The notes beneath the pieces were generated by a model. That model did not search any database and was not told the DNA's origin. It was given only the letters and a program-made list of their open reading frames with translations. This document shows positions 42,978 through 51,986 of a stretch of 64,000 nucleotides of DNA, one piece after another. A program made the translations under genes and the position numbers. The stretch spans positions 1,612,001 to 1,676,000 of the forward strand of contig NZ_JIAC01000001.1 of NCBI RefSeq assembly GCF_000687995.1, read 5' to 3'. Position 1 is the first letter of the stretch, and the number at the start of each line of letters is the position of its first letter. This stretch comes from Selenomonas ruminantium AC2024. Its GTDB lineage: Bacteria; Bacillota; Negativicutes; Selenomonadales; Selenomonadaceae.

Positions 42978-43618
42978 TTAAAATTGCACCCTCCATTTTG
43001 TCGGCGGATTTTGCTCATCTGGCAGATGATGTCAAGAAAGTAACCGATGCCGGTGCGGAATACATTCATATTGATGTAATGGATGGCACTTTCGTGCCCA
43101 ATATCACACTGGGGTCTCTGGTGGTAAAAAGCCTGCGTCCAACCAGTAAGGCAGTATTTGATGTACATCTCATGGTGGAACATCCGGAAACGCATATTGA
43201 AACTTTCGCCGAAGCTGGCGCTGATATCATCACCTTCCATTGGGAGGCTGCCCGCCATCACCACCGCATCATTCAGCAGATTAAGGCTGCCGGCTGCAAG
43301 GCTGGTATCGCGCTGAATCCCGGCACGCCGCTCTCGATGATTGAAGAAATCCTGCCGGATGTGGATATGGTGCTGATTATGACGGTGAACCCGGGCTTTG
43401 GCGGTCAGAAGTTTATCGCATCCCAGCTCGAAAAGATTCACATGCTCTACCATACGATTAAGGATATGGGCTTTACCTGCGACATCGAAGTGGATGGCGG
43501 CATCAATGCCGAAACCAGCAAGCTCGTGCAGGAAGCCGGGGCCAATGTGCTGGTAGCCGGTTCTGCCATTTATGGAGCCGAAGATGTGGCCGCAGCCATC
43601 AAGGCCATTCGTGGTTAA
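42974..43618 (+). CDS. rpe: Ribulose-phosphate 3-epimerase
   Basis: 214 residues, TIM barrel. It interconverts ribulose-5-phosphate and xylulose-5-phosphate in the pentose phosphate pathway. Motifs: SILSADFAHL, HIDVMDGTFVPNITLG, VHLMVEHPE, MTVNPGFGGQKF, and IEVDGGINAET. ATGA overlap with rsgA; last gene of the classical prpC-prkC-rsgA-rpe block. Confidence 0.97.
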   Translation: MIKIAPSILSADFAHLADDVKKVTDAGAEYIHIDVMDGTFVPNITLGSLVVKSLRPTSKAVFDVHLMVEHPETHIETFAEAGADIITFHWEAARHHHRIIQQIKAAGCKAGIALNPGTPLSMIEEILPDVDMVLIMTVNPGFGGQKFIASQLEKIHMLYHTIKDMGFTCDIEVDGGINAETSKLVQEAGANVLVAGSAIYGAEDVAAAIKAIRG

Positions 43619-43634
43619 TGGAGGAGATGTAACA

Positions 43635-44321
43635 ATGGCAAAAGAAAAAGCAGTCGTGCTGCTTTCCGGCGGCCTGGACAGCTGTACCTGTATGGCTGTG
43701 GCCAAGGAAGCAGGCTATGAAGTATATCCCATCAGCTTCAACTATCATCAGCGCCATAGCATCGAGCTCGAAGGCGCTAAGAAAATCGCGGAATTCTACA
43801 ATGTGCCCAAACATCTGATTATCGAAACCAATATGGAGGCCATTGGCGGTTCCGCACTGACCGACAGTCATATCGACGTGCCGGAGGGGGATGTCAACCG
43901 GGAAGATGTGCCCATCACCTATGTGCCCGCCCGCAACCTGATTTTCCTGTCCTATGCCATGGGTTATGCCGAAGTCGTGGGGGCAACTCATGTCTATATC
44001 GGTGTGAACTCCGTGGATTACTCCGGCTATCCGGATTGCCGCCCGGAATTCATTCAGAAGTTCCAGGAATTGGCCAATTATGCCACTACGGCTACGGCGG
44101 TTAACGGCACGAAAATCACGATTGAAACGCCGCTGCAGGATTTGTCCAAGAAGGAAATCGTACAGCTGGGCTCGAAGCTCGGCGCTCCGTTACAGTTCAC
44201 CCATAGCTGTTACAAGGGCGGCGAGAAGGCCTGCGGCGTCTGCGACAGTTGCAAGCTGCGCCTGCAGGGCTTTGCCGAAGCCGGCGTGGAAGACCCGGTA
44301 GAATACGAAACGAGGAACTAA
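43635..44321 (+). CDS. queC: 7-cyano-7-deazaguanine synthase QueC
   Basis: 228 residues from ATG 43635, after GGAGGAGATG. It converts 7-carboxy-7-deazaguanine to preQ0 with ATP and ammonia. PP-loop VVLLSGGLDSCTCM, and the zinc cysteines in CYKGGEKACGVCDSCKLR. A longer upstream frame from 43572 overlaps rpe and is not supported. Sixteen bases after rpe and one base before folE2, so all three are probably cotranscribed. queD and queE are not in the window. Confidence 0.96.
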   Translation: MAKEKAVVLLSGGLDSCTCMAVAKEAGYEVYPISFNYHQRHSIELEGAKKIAEFYNVPKHLIIETNMEAIGGSALTDSHIDVPEGDVNREDVPITYVPARNLIFLSYAMGYAEVVGATHVYIGVNSVDYSGYPDCRPEFIQKFQELANYATTATAVNGTKITIETPLQDLSKKEIVQLGSKLGAPLQFTHSCYKGGEKACGVCDSCKLRLQGFAEAGVEDPVEYETRN

Positions 44322-44322
44322 C

Positions 44323-45108
44323 ATGCAGGACGTACAAAACCGCCAGGATAAACGCGGCATTGCCATCCAGAAGGTGGGCATTAAGGAAGCGCATCTGCCC
44401 TTCCTGATTAAGACCAAAGATGGCAGCTATCAGCAGGTGCTGGCCCGTGTGCGCTTTACCGTGGCTCTGCCGAGTCAGTACAAGGGCACGCATATGAGCC
44501 GCTTCTTGGAAATCCTGATGCCCTGGAGCAGAAAGCCGCTGGCTGAACCGGAAATGGAAGCCATGCTGGCAGAAGCTCTGGAAAAACTCGAAGCCCATGC
44601 AGCAGAGGTCGAGCTTTCCTTCAAGTATTTCGTGGACAAGGTGGCTCCGGTCAGCCGCCGTACTTCCGTACTGGATTTGGATTGCTGCTTCACGGGCCGC
44701 AAGGAAAAGGGAGCGCCCATGGAATTCCAGCTGGGCGTGGAGGTGCCCTTTACCTCCCTATGCCCCTGCAGCAAGGAGATTTCCAGCTACGGCGCGCACA
44801 ATCAGCGCTCGGTGGCCCGCATTCAGCTGCGCTTCAAGGATGGCTATGACTGCATCTATATTGAAGATTTGGCCGAGCTCGTGGAAAAGCAGGGCTCTTC
44901 GCCCATTTATCCGCTGCTCAAGCGCGAGGATGAAAAATTCGTCACGGAAGCCGCTTATGAAAATCCCAAGTTTGTAGAGGATATTTTGCGGGATACGGTG
45001 CTGGCTCTGCGTGAGCTTGAAGGTCTGGGCTGGTTCTCCGTGGAATGCGAGAACTACGAGTCCATTCATAATCACAGTGCCTATGCGGCGCATGAGGAAG
45101 CACTGTAA
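44323..45108 (+). CDS. folE2: GTP cyclohydrolase FolE2 (type IB)
   Basis: 261 residues. It makes dihydroneopterin triphosphate from GTP, the first step shared by folate and queuosine precursors. The family signature is clear: VEVPFTSLCPCSKEIS with the catalytic cysteine, followed by YGAHNQRS; also GTHMSRFLEIL near residue 60 and HNHSAYA at the end. FolE2 is the metal-flexible form often used under zinc limitation. Placement beside queC suggests that it feeds preQ0 synthesis. Confidence 0.95.
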   Translation: MQDVQNRQDKRGIAIQKVGIKEAHLPFLIKTKDGSYQQVLARVRFTVALPSQYKGTHMSRFLEILMPWSRKPLAEPEMEAMLAEALEKLEAHAAEVELSFKYFVDKVAPVSRRTSVLDLDCCFTGRKEKGAPMEFQLGVEVPFTSLCPCSKEISSYGAHNQRSVARIQLRFKDGYDCIYIEDLAELVEKQGSSPIYPLLKREDEKFVTEAAYENPKFVEDILRDTVLALRELEGLGWFSVECENYESIHNHSAYAAHEEAL

Positions 45109-45137
45109 GAAAATAACTATCCCAAGGGACGGTTTGC

Positions 45138-46127
45138 ATGAGTAAAGTTTACAAACGGTTTATGGCTTTAATCCTGCTGGTGGTTGTTATCTCCGGCGTG
45201 GTTATCTATACAACCGTTGATATAAATACCCTGAAAAATCTAAATCGCTTTCAACCCTGGTCCATTGTGCTGGCCATTCTGGCTGTAGGTCTAGGCATGT
45301 TCTTTGACGGCAGCCGCCTGATGCATATGGTCAAGATTTCCAATGAGAAAATCAGCCTTTATCAGGCGGTGCAGGTGGTGTTCGGCAATTACTTTTTGGC
45401 ACTCTTAACACCAGGCGCAACCGGCGGGGCTGTTGCTCAGCTGATGTTCCTGCGCCATGCGGGGGTGCCGACAGGCAAAGCTACGGTGCTCGTTATCGTC
45501 CGCACGCTGTTGTCCATCTTCTTTTTGGTGCTCTGCATGCCCTTTATCTTTATGCATGATGAAGGCATCTTGCCGGGCATATCCAATCAGACGCTGATGG
45601 CCATTACCCTTACGGCCTTTGTGGTCATTATTGCCATCGTGGTGGGGGCAAGGAAGGGGACGCTGGATTACTTCGTCATCCGCTTCACCCGCCATATGAA
45701 AAATGCCCGCCGCCGCAAGGTCTTTGCCTTTTACCGCGATACCAAATGCGCCATTGCCCTGCTCTTGCAGTCGCCATGGAAAATGCTGCTGGTCTTTGTG
45801 GAGTCCGGGCTGAACCTCTTGTGCATCTACGCCATTGTCCCCTGCCTGCTCTTGGGGCTGGGGGTAACGGATGCGGACTGGTACACGGTGATGGGCCGCA
45901 TGATTTTCCTCAACATGCTGCTCTACTTCACGCCGACACCAGGTGGTTCCGGCATTGCCGAGGGCGGCTTCGTGCTGCTCTTCAGCGAAACAGTGCCAGC
46001 TGGAACCGTCGGCATTATCGCCGTCTGCTGGCGCCTGATTGCCGAATATATCCCGTTCCTGATTGGACTATACTACACGTTAACGGTATTTGGCCGCGAC
46101 TTCCTTAGCCGTCAGCTGAATAAATAA
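45138..46127 (+). CDS. YbhN/UPF0104 family membrane protein (LPG-synthase TM-type)
   Basis: 329 residues, about eight transmembrane helices. It matches the flippase-like domain of lysylphosphatidylglycerol synthases without the C-terminal transferase: FDGSRLMHMVKI, FGNYFLALLTPGATGG, TPTPGGSGIAEGGFVLLF. Such stand-alone proteins are thought to move lipids or act with glycosyltransferases in membranes; the substrate here is unknown. A second, more distant member starts at 63368. It begins 29 bases after folE2. Confidence 0.82.
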   Translation: MSKVYKRFMALILLVVVISGVVIYTTVDINTLKNLNRFQPWSIVLAILAVGLGMFFDGSRLMHMVKISNEKISLYQAVQVVFGNYFLALLTPGATGGAVAQLMFLRHAGVPTGKATVLVIVRTLLSIFFLVLCMPFIFMHDEGILPGISNQTLMAITLTAFVVIIAIVVGARKGTLDYFVIRFTRHMKNARRRKVFAFYRDTKCAIALLLQSPWKMLLVFVESGLNLLCIYAIVPCLLLGLGVTDADWYTVMGRMIFLNMLLYFTPTPGGSGIAEGGFVLLFSETVPAGTVGIIAVCWRLIAEYIPFLIGLYYTLTVFGRDFLSRQLNK

Positions 46128-46128
46128 A

Positions 46129-46216
46129 AGCCTTCCCCTTGAGGGGGCGCTATATAGGCGCGGGAGTCCGGTGGACTCCCCGGGAGGTGGCAGCCGAAAG
46201 GCTGACGGATGAGGTG
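46129..46216 (-). repeat. Dispersed intergenic repeat, long copy
   Basis: On the minus strand it opens with CACCTCATCCGTCAGCC, has GCCTTTCGGC and ends CCCCTCAAGGGGAAGGCT as in the copy at 23404-23453, but with about 37 extra bases in between that include a GGAGTCC-acc-GGACTCC hairpin. It reaches to within 15 bases of the cbiD start. Confidence 0.8.
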
Positions 46217-46230
46217 GAGAGAGGTAGATT

Positions 46231-47355
46231 ATGTCAAGAGAACTTAGAAGCGGCTACACCACCGGCGCCTGTGCCGCTGCTGGTGTAAAAGCCGCGCTGC
46301 TCTATGAACAAGGTGAGGATTGGGATAGCATAGAACTCCGTGCCTTGGATGGCACGGAGCTTCTTATACCCGTCAAAAATATCGTCAAAGATGAACGCGG
46401 AATTACCGCCGAAGTGGTGAAATTTTCTGGTGATGACCCGGATATCACCAACGGCGTATCGGTATTTACGACGATTCGCCATTTAGAAGCAGCGCCGCCG
46501 GAAGTGGTCTTCAAGGCAGGCGAGGGCATTGGCACTGTAACCAAGCCCGGCCTGTCAGTTCCTGTGGGTGAGCCATCCATCAATCCCGGCCCGCGGCAGT
46601 TAATCCGCAATGTGGTGGCCGAAGTGCTCGGGACGGATAAAATCCCTTTGGAAGTTACGATTTCCATTCCGGCAGGCGTGGAACTGGCGAAACAAACCCT
46701 CAATCCCATCTTAGGGGTCGAGGGCGGAATATCGGTTATCGGCACGACGGGCGTTTTGCGGCCCATGTCCGAGGAAGGATTCAAAAACTCCCTCGTGCCG
46801 CAGATTGATGTAGCCAAAGCGGCAGGCTTTGACGCACTGATTTTTGTGCCCGGCAAGATTGGCGAACGGCTGGCGGGCAAATGGCAGCTGCCTGCGCAGG
46901 CCATGGTGCAGACGAGCAACTTTATCGGCTTTATGCTCGAAGCGGCCCAGCAGCGGGACATCAAACGCGTGCTGCTATTCGGCCATATTGGCAAGCTGAT
47001 TAAAGTGGCGGCAGGCTGCTTCTACACCCATAACCGCATTGCTGATGGCCGTCTGGAAACCATGGCGGCCTATGGGGCGGCAGAAGGGTTGAGCACTAGT
47101 GATGTGCAGGCCGTATTAAGTGCCAATACCACAGAAGACGCTTTGGCTGTACTCGAACGAGCAGGGCTAAAGAGCCGTGTATGTCAGCGCCTGGCCGAGC
47201 GGGCCAGCCTGCGAGCCGAGCGTTATCTGTTCCAAAAGATGCAGGTAGGCACCGTGATGGTCACCATGACAGGCGAACTTTTGGGCATGGACGAAACAGC
47301 GCAGGCAATTTGTAAAGAATTAGGCGGGGAGGTGCCGGTTGGAAATGCAGAATAA
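46231..47355 (+). CDS. cbiD: Cobalt-precorrin-5B C1-methyltransferase
   Basis: 374 residues. It methylates C1 during the anaerobic route to cobalamin. The N-terminus LRSGYTTGACAAAGVKAAL is diagnostic; also VGEPSINPGPRQLI, GTTGVLRPMSEE and FGHIGKLIKVAAGCFYTHN. RBS GAGAGGTAG. Overlaps cbiE by 17 bases. Confidence 0.95.
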   Translation: MSRELRSGYTTGACAAAGVKAALLYEQGEDWDSIELRALDGTELLIPVKNIVKDERGITAEVVKFSGDDPDITNGVSVFTTIRHLEAAPPEVVFKAGEGIGTVTKPGLSVPVGEPSINPGPRQLIRNVVAEVLGTDKIPLEVTISIPAGVELAKQTLNPILGVEGGISVIGTTGVLRPMSEEGFKNSLVPQIDVAKAAGFDALIFVPGKIGERLAGKWQLPAQAMVQTSNFIGFMLEAAQQRDIKRVLLFGHIGKLIKVAAGCFYTHNRIADGRLETMAAYGAAEGLSTSDVQAVLSANTTEDALAVLERAGLKSRVCQRLAERASLRAERYLFQKMQVGTVMVTMTGELLGMDETAQAICKELGGEVPVGNAE

Positions 47356-47971
47356 AATTATCGTCGTGGGCATCGGCCCCGGTAACCCGGACTATATCGT
47401 ACCCAAGGGGCTAAACGCCATTAAACAGGCGAAGTTCCTCGTGGGCGGCAGACGGGCCCTGTCCCAGTTTGCCGTGGACGAGCAGGAAACCTGTCCGATA
47501 ACCGCCGATATTCAAGGTGTAATGGATTTTATCCGTGGCAAGTTACAGCAGGCTGATGTGGTGGCCATGGTATCCGGTGACCCCGGCTATTATTCCCTGT
47601 TGGATGCCCTTCGGCGTGAATTCCCCGCAGAGCAGCTAACGGTAATCCCCGGCATCAGCGCTATGCAGTATGCCTTTGCCCGTCTGGCTTTGCCCTGGCA
47701 TGATGCCACGCTGGCTAGTTTCCATGGCCGTACACCCTCAGCAGAGGAAATCGCCTACAAGCCGGGAAAAATTCTGGGCCTGCTTACGGACAGCCAAAAC
47801 AATTCCCAGACCATCCCCAAGATTCTTATAAAAAACGGCTGGCCTCAAGAACAGCCAATCCACATTTGCAGCCGCTTGTCTTATGAAGATGAGAAAATCG
47901 TCACCACGACACTGCAGGAAGCAAAGGATTTGCCAGCCTATACCCACTGCATACTGCTCATAGAGAACTGA
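47339..47971 (+). CDS. cbiE: Cobalt-precorrin-7 C5-methyltransferase
   Basis: 210 residues from TTG 47339, six bases after GGAGG (ATG 47345 is possible). Tetrapyrrole methylase fold: VVGIGPGNPDYIVPKG at the N-terminus, AMVSGDPGYYSLL with the SAM site, and VIPGISAMQYAFARL. The length fits CbiE without the fused decarboxylase CbiT; no cbiT follows. A terminator ends this two-gene unit, so the rest of the cobalamin pathway must lie elsewhere. Confidence 0.93.
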   Translation: MEMQNKIIVVGIGPGNPDYIVPKGLNAIKQAKFLVGGRRALSQFAVDEQETCPITADIQGVMDFIRGKLQQADVVAMVSGDPGYYSLLDALRREFPAEQLTVIPGISAMQYAFARLALPWHDATLASFHGRTPSAEEIAYKPGKILGLLTDSQNNSQTIPKILIKNGWPQEQPIHICSRLSYEDEKIVTTTLQEAKDLPAYTHCILLIEN

Positions 47972-47998
47972 ATAAACGAATAATAGCTAGAACAGATG

Positions 47999-48051
47999 AA
48001 AGACTGTGTACAAGTGCTGATTACCAGCACTTCGATACGCAGTCTTTTTTT
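47999..48051 (+). terminator. Rho-independent terminator after cbiE
   Basis: AAAGACTG pairs with CAGTCTTT, enclosing AAGTGCTG/CAGCACTT, followed by TTTTTTT. Confidence 0.88.
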
Positions 48052-48121
48052 GTACGCAAGTAATGATTAGTTATATAATAAATTATAAAAATAAGTGCAA
48101 AACTATAATGTTAGCAACTTG

Positions 48122-48150
48122 TTACATATGTGCATGTGTGATATTATAAT
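48122..48150 (+). promoter_or_regulatory. Promoter of the polysaccharide locus
   Basis: TTACAT (48122-48127), 17 bases, TATAAT (48145-48150), about 77 bases before the first start codon. Confidence 0.65.
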
Positions 48151-48226
48151 AAAGTATGCGGATAGAAAGTGCGAAATACAATACAAAATACTGCAAATAT
48201 GCACTAAGAAATATAAAGAGGGAAAG

Positions 48227-49657
48227 ATGAAGCAGGGAATACATATAGGAACCAATCGACAGATAATCGTATGTCTCCATATTTTTGTGGATTATTTGGC
48301 CATCATTGCGGCCGAACACACAGCGTTATGGCTGCAGGCCATGTTTCGTGAGGATGCCAGCCGCGCAATGGTTATGCCGTGGGAATATCAGTATGTATAT
48401 TATCCGCTGCTGTTATTGCTAGTCATGTTTCAAGCAGATGGCTACCGCTTCAACCGTCCTTCGCTGGATGTCACGAGGGATGTGTTCAAAGGTGCTTGCT
48501 ACGGATTCCTCATGTATATGCTGGTAATTTTCTTAATGCGAAATCGCTTGCAAGTATCCAGATATTATGCAGGCTGTTTTTTGCTGTTCAGTATGGCATA
48601 TATTGCCATCGGCAGATATCTGCTCGGGAAATTCGTCTTGCAGCTGGAATGCCTGCAGGAACGGATTTTGCTGGTGGGGGCAGGACGGACAGCAGAACGG
48701 CTATTGGAAGCTTTTGCAGACGATCCCTGTTATGGCTACAAAGTAGTGGGGATATTGGATGACCATCCCGTATCCAACAAACTTCCTCAGGAGTACCCCT
48801 TATTGGGCGGATTTAAGGATGCGGCGAGTGTAATCAAGGAGCAAGGTGTACGAACCATTGTGATTGCGGCACCGGGCCTATCCGAAGAGCATATGCGCAA
48901 GCTACTGGTCAGTGTGCAGCATTTAACCGATACCATTCTGTTTACCCCGAGTCTGGTGGGCACACCTCTAGGCAGTGTGGAAATCAGTACGTTGTTTGTC
49001 GAACAGCTGACCATTATCAAGAGCAAAAACAACCTGTCCCGTTGGAGCAACAGGACAACCAAGTTCGTCTTTGATATGGTGGTTACCTTCTTCGGCTGTA
49101 TTCTGATATCTCCGTTTTTTATCCTGCTGGCCATATTGGTCGGGATAGACAATAAAGGTAGAATCTTCTTTGCTCATCGCCGTGTGGGACGGAATGGCAA
49201 AGAATTTGACTGTTATAAATTCCAGACTATGGTATCCAATGCCGACGAGGCCTTAAAAAAATACCTGGCTGAAAATCCAGCTGCCCAAAAGGAATGGGCA
49301 GAAAACTTCAAACTTACCCATGACCCGCGGGTAACCAAGTTGGGAGCATTCCTGCGGAAAACCAGTCTGGATGAACTGCCGCAGGTGTTCAATGTGCTAA
49401 AAGGAGAAATGAGCCTGGTAGGCCCGCGCCCAATAGTGCAGGGGGAAGTCTGCAAATACGGTGACAATATTCGGGAATACTACATGGTTCGTCCTGGGAT
49501 AACCGGTATGTGGCAGACGAGCGGCCGCAGCGACACCACCTATGAAGAACGGGTGGAAATGGACACCTGGTATGTCCGCAATTGGAGTGTATGGCTGGAT
49601 TTGAAATATCTGGTGAAGACGTTTATAGCCGTAATCCGCAAGGAAGGCGCCTACTGA
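48227..49657 (+). CDS. Polyprenyl-phosphate sugar phosphotransferase (WbaP/CpsE type)
   Basis: 476 residues from ATG 48227 (AGAGGGAAAG upstream; an in-frame ATG at 48095 lies upstream of the promoter). Four to five N-terminal membrane helices, a CoA-binding-like domain (ILLVGAGRTAERLLEAF), then the catalytic bacterial sugar transferase domain with FDMVVTFFGCILISPFFILL, KFQTMVSNAD, LRKTSLDELPQVFNVLKGE and VGPRPIVQGE. It loads the first sugar phosphate onto undecaprenyl phosphate and so starts glycan synthesis for the locus. The sugar cannot be told from sequence. Confidence 0.92.
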   Translation: MKQGIHIGTNRQIIVCLHIFVDYLAIIAAEHTALWLQAMFREDASRAMVMPWEYQYVYYPLLLLLVMFQADGYRFNRPSLDVTRDVFKGACYGFLMYMLVIFLMRNRLQVSRYYAGCFLLFSMAYIAIGRYLLGKFVLQLECLQERILLVGAGRTAERLLEAFADDPCYGYKVVGILDDHPVSNKLPQEYPLLGGFKDAASVIKEQGVRTIVIAAPGLSEEHMRKLLVSVQHLTDTILFTPSLVGTPLGSVEISTLFVEQLTIIKSKNNLSRWSNRTTKFVFDMVVTFFGCILISPFFILLAILVGIDNKGRIFFAHRRVGRNGKEFDCYKFQTMVSNADEALKKYLAENPAAQKEWAENFKLTHDPRVTKLGAFLRKTSLDELPQVFNVLKGEMSLVGPRPIVQGEVCKYGDNIREYYMVRPGITGMWQTSGRSDTTYEERVEMDTWYVRNWSVWLDLKYLVKTFIAVIRKEGAY

Positions 49658-49672
49658 GAGAAAGGAAACAGT

Positions 49673-50440
49673 TTGGATATCAAGATAGCAGTAGCAACTC
49701 ATAAAAAGTACTGGATGCCGGAAGATGATGTATATCTGCCTCTGCATGTAGGCAAGGCGCTACATGAGCATTTGGAACTGGGGTATACAGGGGATAATAC
49801 TGGCGATAACATTAGTGAGAAAAACGAAAGCTTCTGTGAGCTGACTGGCCTTTACTGGATGTGGAAAAATGTGCAGGCCGATTACAAAGGGCTGGTACAT
49901 TATCGGCGGCATTTTACAAAAGGACGTTTATGGCAAGATAAGAAATTAGCAGTGTTTAGGAGGGAAGACTTTGTGCAAAACTTTCAGCAGGCAGATATTT
50001 TGCTGCCAAAGCTCCGAAAATATTACATAGAAACCAACGAAAGTCACTATGTCCATGCCCATTATCAAAAGGATTTGCAAATAACCAGACAGGTGATAGC
50101 AGAGCAGTGCTCGGAATACTTGCTGGCCTATGACCAGCAGATGAAAAGGACGAGCGCCCACATGTTCAATATGATGACCATGCGTGCAGATTTATTTGAT
50201 GCATACTGCCAGTGGCTGTTTGATGTTTTGTTTGAAGTCGAGAAACGGACGGATATCAGAGGATATGATGCCGTACAACGCCGCTTGTATGGATATTTGA
50301 GTGAACTGTTGCTGGATGTATGGTTAGAGACCAATTCGCTTTCTTATAAAGAGAATAGCGTCACATTTATGGAACCGCAAAATTGGCTAAAAAAAGGCGG
50401 CAAATTTTTATTACGGAAGTTTAAAGGTAGGAGTTGTTAA
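49673..50440 (+). CDS. DUF4422 glycosyltransferase-like protein
   Basis: 255 residues, TTG start with AAAGGAAA upstream. Opening IKIAVATHKKYWMPEDDVY and the stretch SFCELTGLYWMWKN ... YKGLVHYRRHF are typical of DUF4422 proteins found in capsule and O-antigen clusters and thought to be glycosyltransferases. The Asp-rich donor site of GT-A enzymes is not obvious, so the role stays inferred from the family and from its position just after the initiating transferase. Confidence 0.78.
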   Translation: MDIKIAVATHKKYWMPEDDVYLPLHVGKALHEHLELGYTGDNTGDNISEKNESFCELTGLYWMWKNVQADYKGLVHYRRHFTKGRLWQDKKLAVFRREDFVQNFQQADILLPKLRKYYIETNESHYVHAHYQKDLQITRQVIAEQCSEYLLAYDQQMKRTSAHMFNMMTMRADLFDAYCQWLFDVLFEVEKRTDIRGYDAVQRRLYGYLSELLLDVWLETNSLSYKENSVTFMEPQNWLKKGGKFLLRKFKGRSC

Positions 50441-50441
50441 T

Positions 50442-51218
50442 TTGCTAGGAATGTTAAAAACCTTTTATAAGTACAAGTATTTACTGTATGTGCTAGTAAT
50501 GCGTGATATAAAGAAAAAATACCGGCGTAGCGTGTTGGGAGTAGTTTGGAGTATGCTAAACCCATTGCTCATGATGATCATCACGGCTATGGTTTTCTCC
50601 ACGTTGTTTAGGTTTAACGTGGAAAACTATGTGCTGTATCTTCTTATAGGCCAGGTGACCTTTACTTTTTTCAGCGAGTCAACAAATTTTGCCATGGGGT
50701 CCATTTTGGAGAACGGCTCCCTCATCAAGAAGGTTTATGTGCCTAAGTATCTATTTCCTTTTTCGAGAGTTGTATCCAGTTGTGTGAACCTTTTGTTCAC
50801 CATTCCCGCCATCATAATCATGATGGTCTATACAGGGCAGATACCGGACTGGCATATCATCACCTTTCTGCTGCCGCTGTTGTTAATGTTGATTTTTTGC
50901 CTGGGAGTGGGGCTGATACTTTCAGCCGGGGTGGTTTACTTCCGTGACATGTTCCACCTTTACGGTGTTGTGCTGACGGGGCTGAATTATGCTACGCCTA
51001 TTTTTTATCCTGAACAGATAGTACCCCAAGAATATCGGTTCCTTTTGGATTACAATCCTCTGTATTATTTTGTGCGTAGTTTTCGTGAAGTTCTGTATAG
51101 TGGTGGAATGCCCTCCTGGGATAACACTCTGCTATGCCTGGTCATGGCTATTACTACCTTGGTTGCAGGTGTAGTAATTTTTCGTCGTGCTCAGAACCAT
51201 TTTATTTTATACATCTGA
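50442..51218 (+). CDS. ABC-2 polysaccharide export permease (Wzm/TagG type)
   Basis: 258 residues, TTG start (TAGGAG eight bases upstream). Six transmembrane helices. Family marks: MRDIKKKYRRSVLGVVWSML near the N-terminus, NGSLIKKVYVPKYLFPF, and YFRDMFHLYGVVL. It forms the membrane channel that flips completed undecaprenyl-linked glycan across the inner membrane, with the ATPase encoded next. Confidence 0.93.
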   Translation: MLGMLKTFYKYKYLLYVLVMRDIKKKYRRSVLGVVWSMLNPLLMMIITAMVFSTLFRFNVENYVLYLLIGQVTFTFFSESTNFAMGSILENGSLIKKVYVPKYLFPFSRVVSSCVNLLFTIPAIIIMMVYTGQIPDWHIITFLLPLLLMLIFCLGVGLILSAGVVYFRDMFHLYGVVLTGLNYATPIFYPEQIVPQEYRFLLDYNPLYYFVRSFREVLYSGGMPSWDNTLLCLVMAITTLVAGVVIFRRAQNHFILYI

Positions 51219-51229
51219 GGAGGCAGGAT

Positions 51230-51964
51230 ATGGATATGGGAGAGCCCATTATCAGTGTGGAACATGTGTCCATGAGATTTAATCTTATGGAAGAAAAAGT
51301 AGATACCCTTAAGGAGTACGTAGTAAAGCTTCTGAAAGGGAAGCTTTTTTATAATGAATTCATTGCCCTGAATGATGTCTCATTTACAATCGACAAGGGC
51401 GATGTTTTTGGTCTGATAGGCTTCAATGGGGCAGGAAAATCCACCATGCTCAAAATCATAGCCGGTGTTCTGAAACCAACCCAGGGGAGAGTGACGGTCA
51501 GAGGAAACATCGCACCACTGATAGAGGTGGGGGCGGGCTTTGACCCAGAACTCACGGCCAAGGAGAATATCTTCCTCAACGGCGCAATCTTGGGGTATAG
51601 TCATGCCTTTTTGGAAGAACATTTCGATGCCATATTGGATTTTGCTGAGCTAAGAGATTTTGTCAATGTACCTGTAAAAAACTTTTCCAGCGGGATGTAT
51701 GCCAGACTGGGGTTTGCTATAGCTACGGAAATAAGACCGGAGATACTTATTGTTGATGAAGTGTTATCGGTGGGCGATTACAAGTTTCAAGAAAAATGCG
51801 AAGTACGTATTCGGAAGATGATAGATAGCGGAACTACGATTATTTTGGTATCTCATGATAATAACATGATAAAGAGACTTTGTAATAAAGTGTTGTGGCT
51901 TGATCATGGCAAGGCAATGGAAGTAGGAGATACAGAACGAATTTGTCAACTGTATGGAATATGA
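51230..51964 (+). CDS. ABC polysaccharide export ATPase (Wzt/TagH type)
   Basis: 244 residues from ATG 51230 after GAGGAGGCAGG; an upstream in-frame start lies inside the permease gene. Walker A GFNGAGKSTMLKIIAG, signature FSSGMYARLGFA, Walker B EILIVDEVLSVGD and switch histidine LVSHD. It ends soon after the ATPase core, so it has no C-terminal carbohydrate-binding domain; such short forms usually export without recognising a terminal sugar. Confidence 0.93.
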   Translation: MDMGEPIISVEHVSMRFNLMEEKVDTLKEYVVKLLKGKLFYNEFIALNDVSFTIDKGDVFGLIGFNGAGKSTMLKIIAGVLKPTQGRVTVRGNIAPLIEVGAGFDPELTAKENIFLNGAILGYSHAFLEEHFDAILDFAELRDFVNVPVKNFSSGMYARLGFAIATEIRPEILIVDEVLSVGDYKFQEKCEVRIRKMIDSGTTIILVSHDNNMIKRLCNKVLWLDHGKAMEVGDTERICQLYGI

Positions 51965-51986
51965 TGCTGCTAGGAATGGAGAAAGA

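Noticed and set aside
48095-48226. Longer start for the sugar phosphotransferase at 48095
   Set aside because: It lies upstream of the predicted promoter -10 box at 48145, has no ribosome site and adds a tail that is not membrane-like; ATG 48227 has AGAGGGAAAG.
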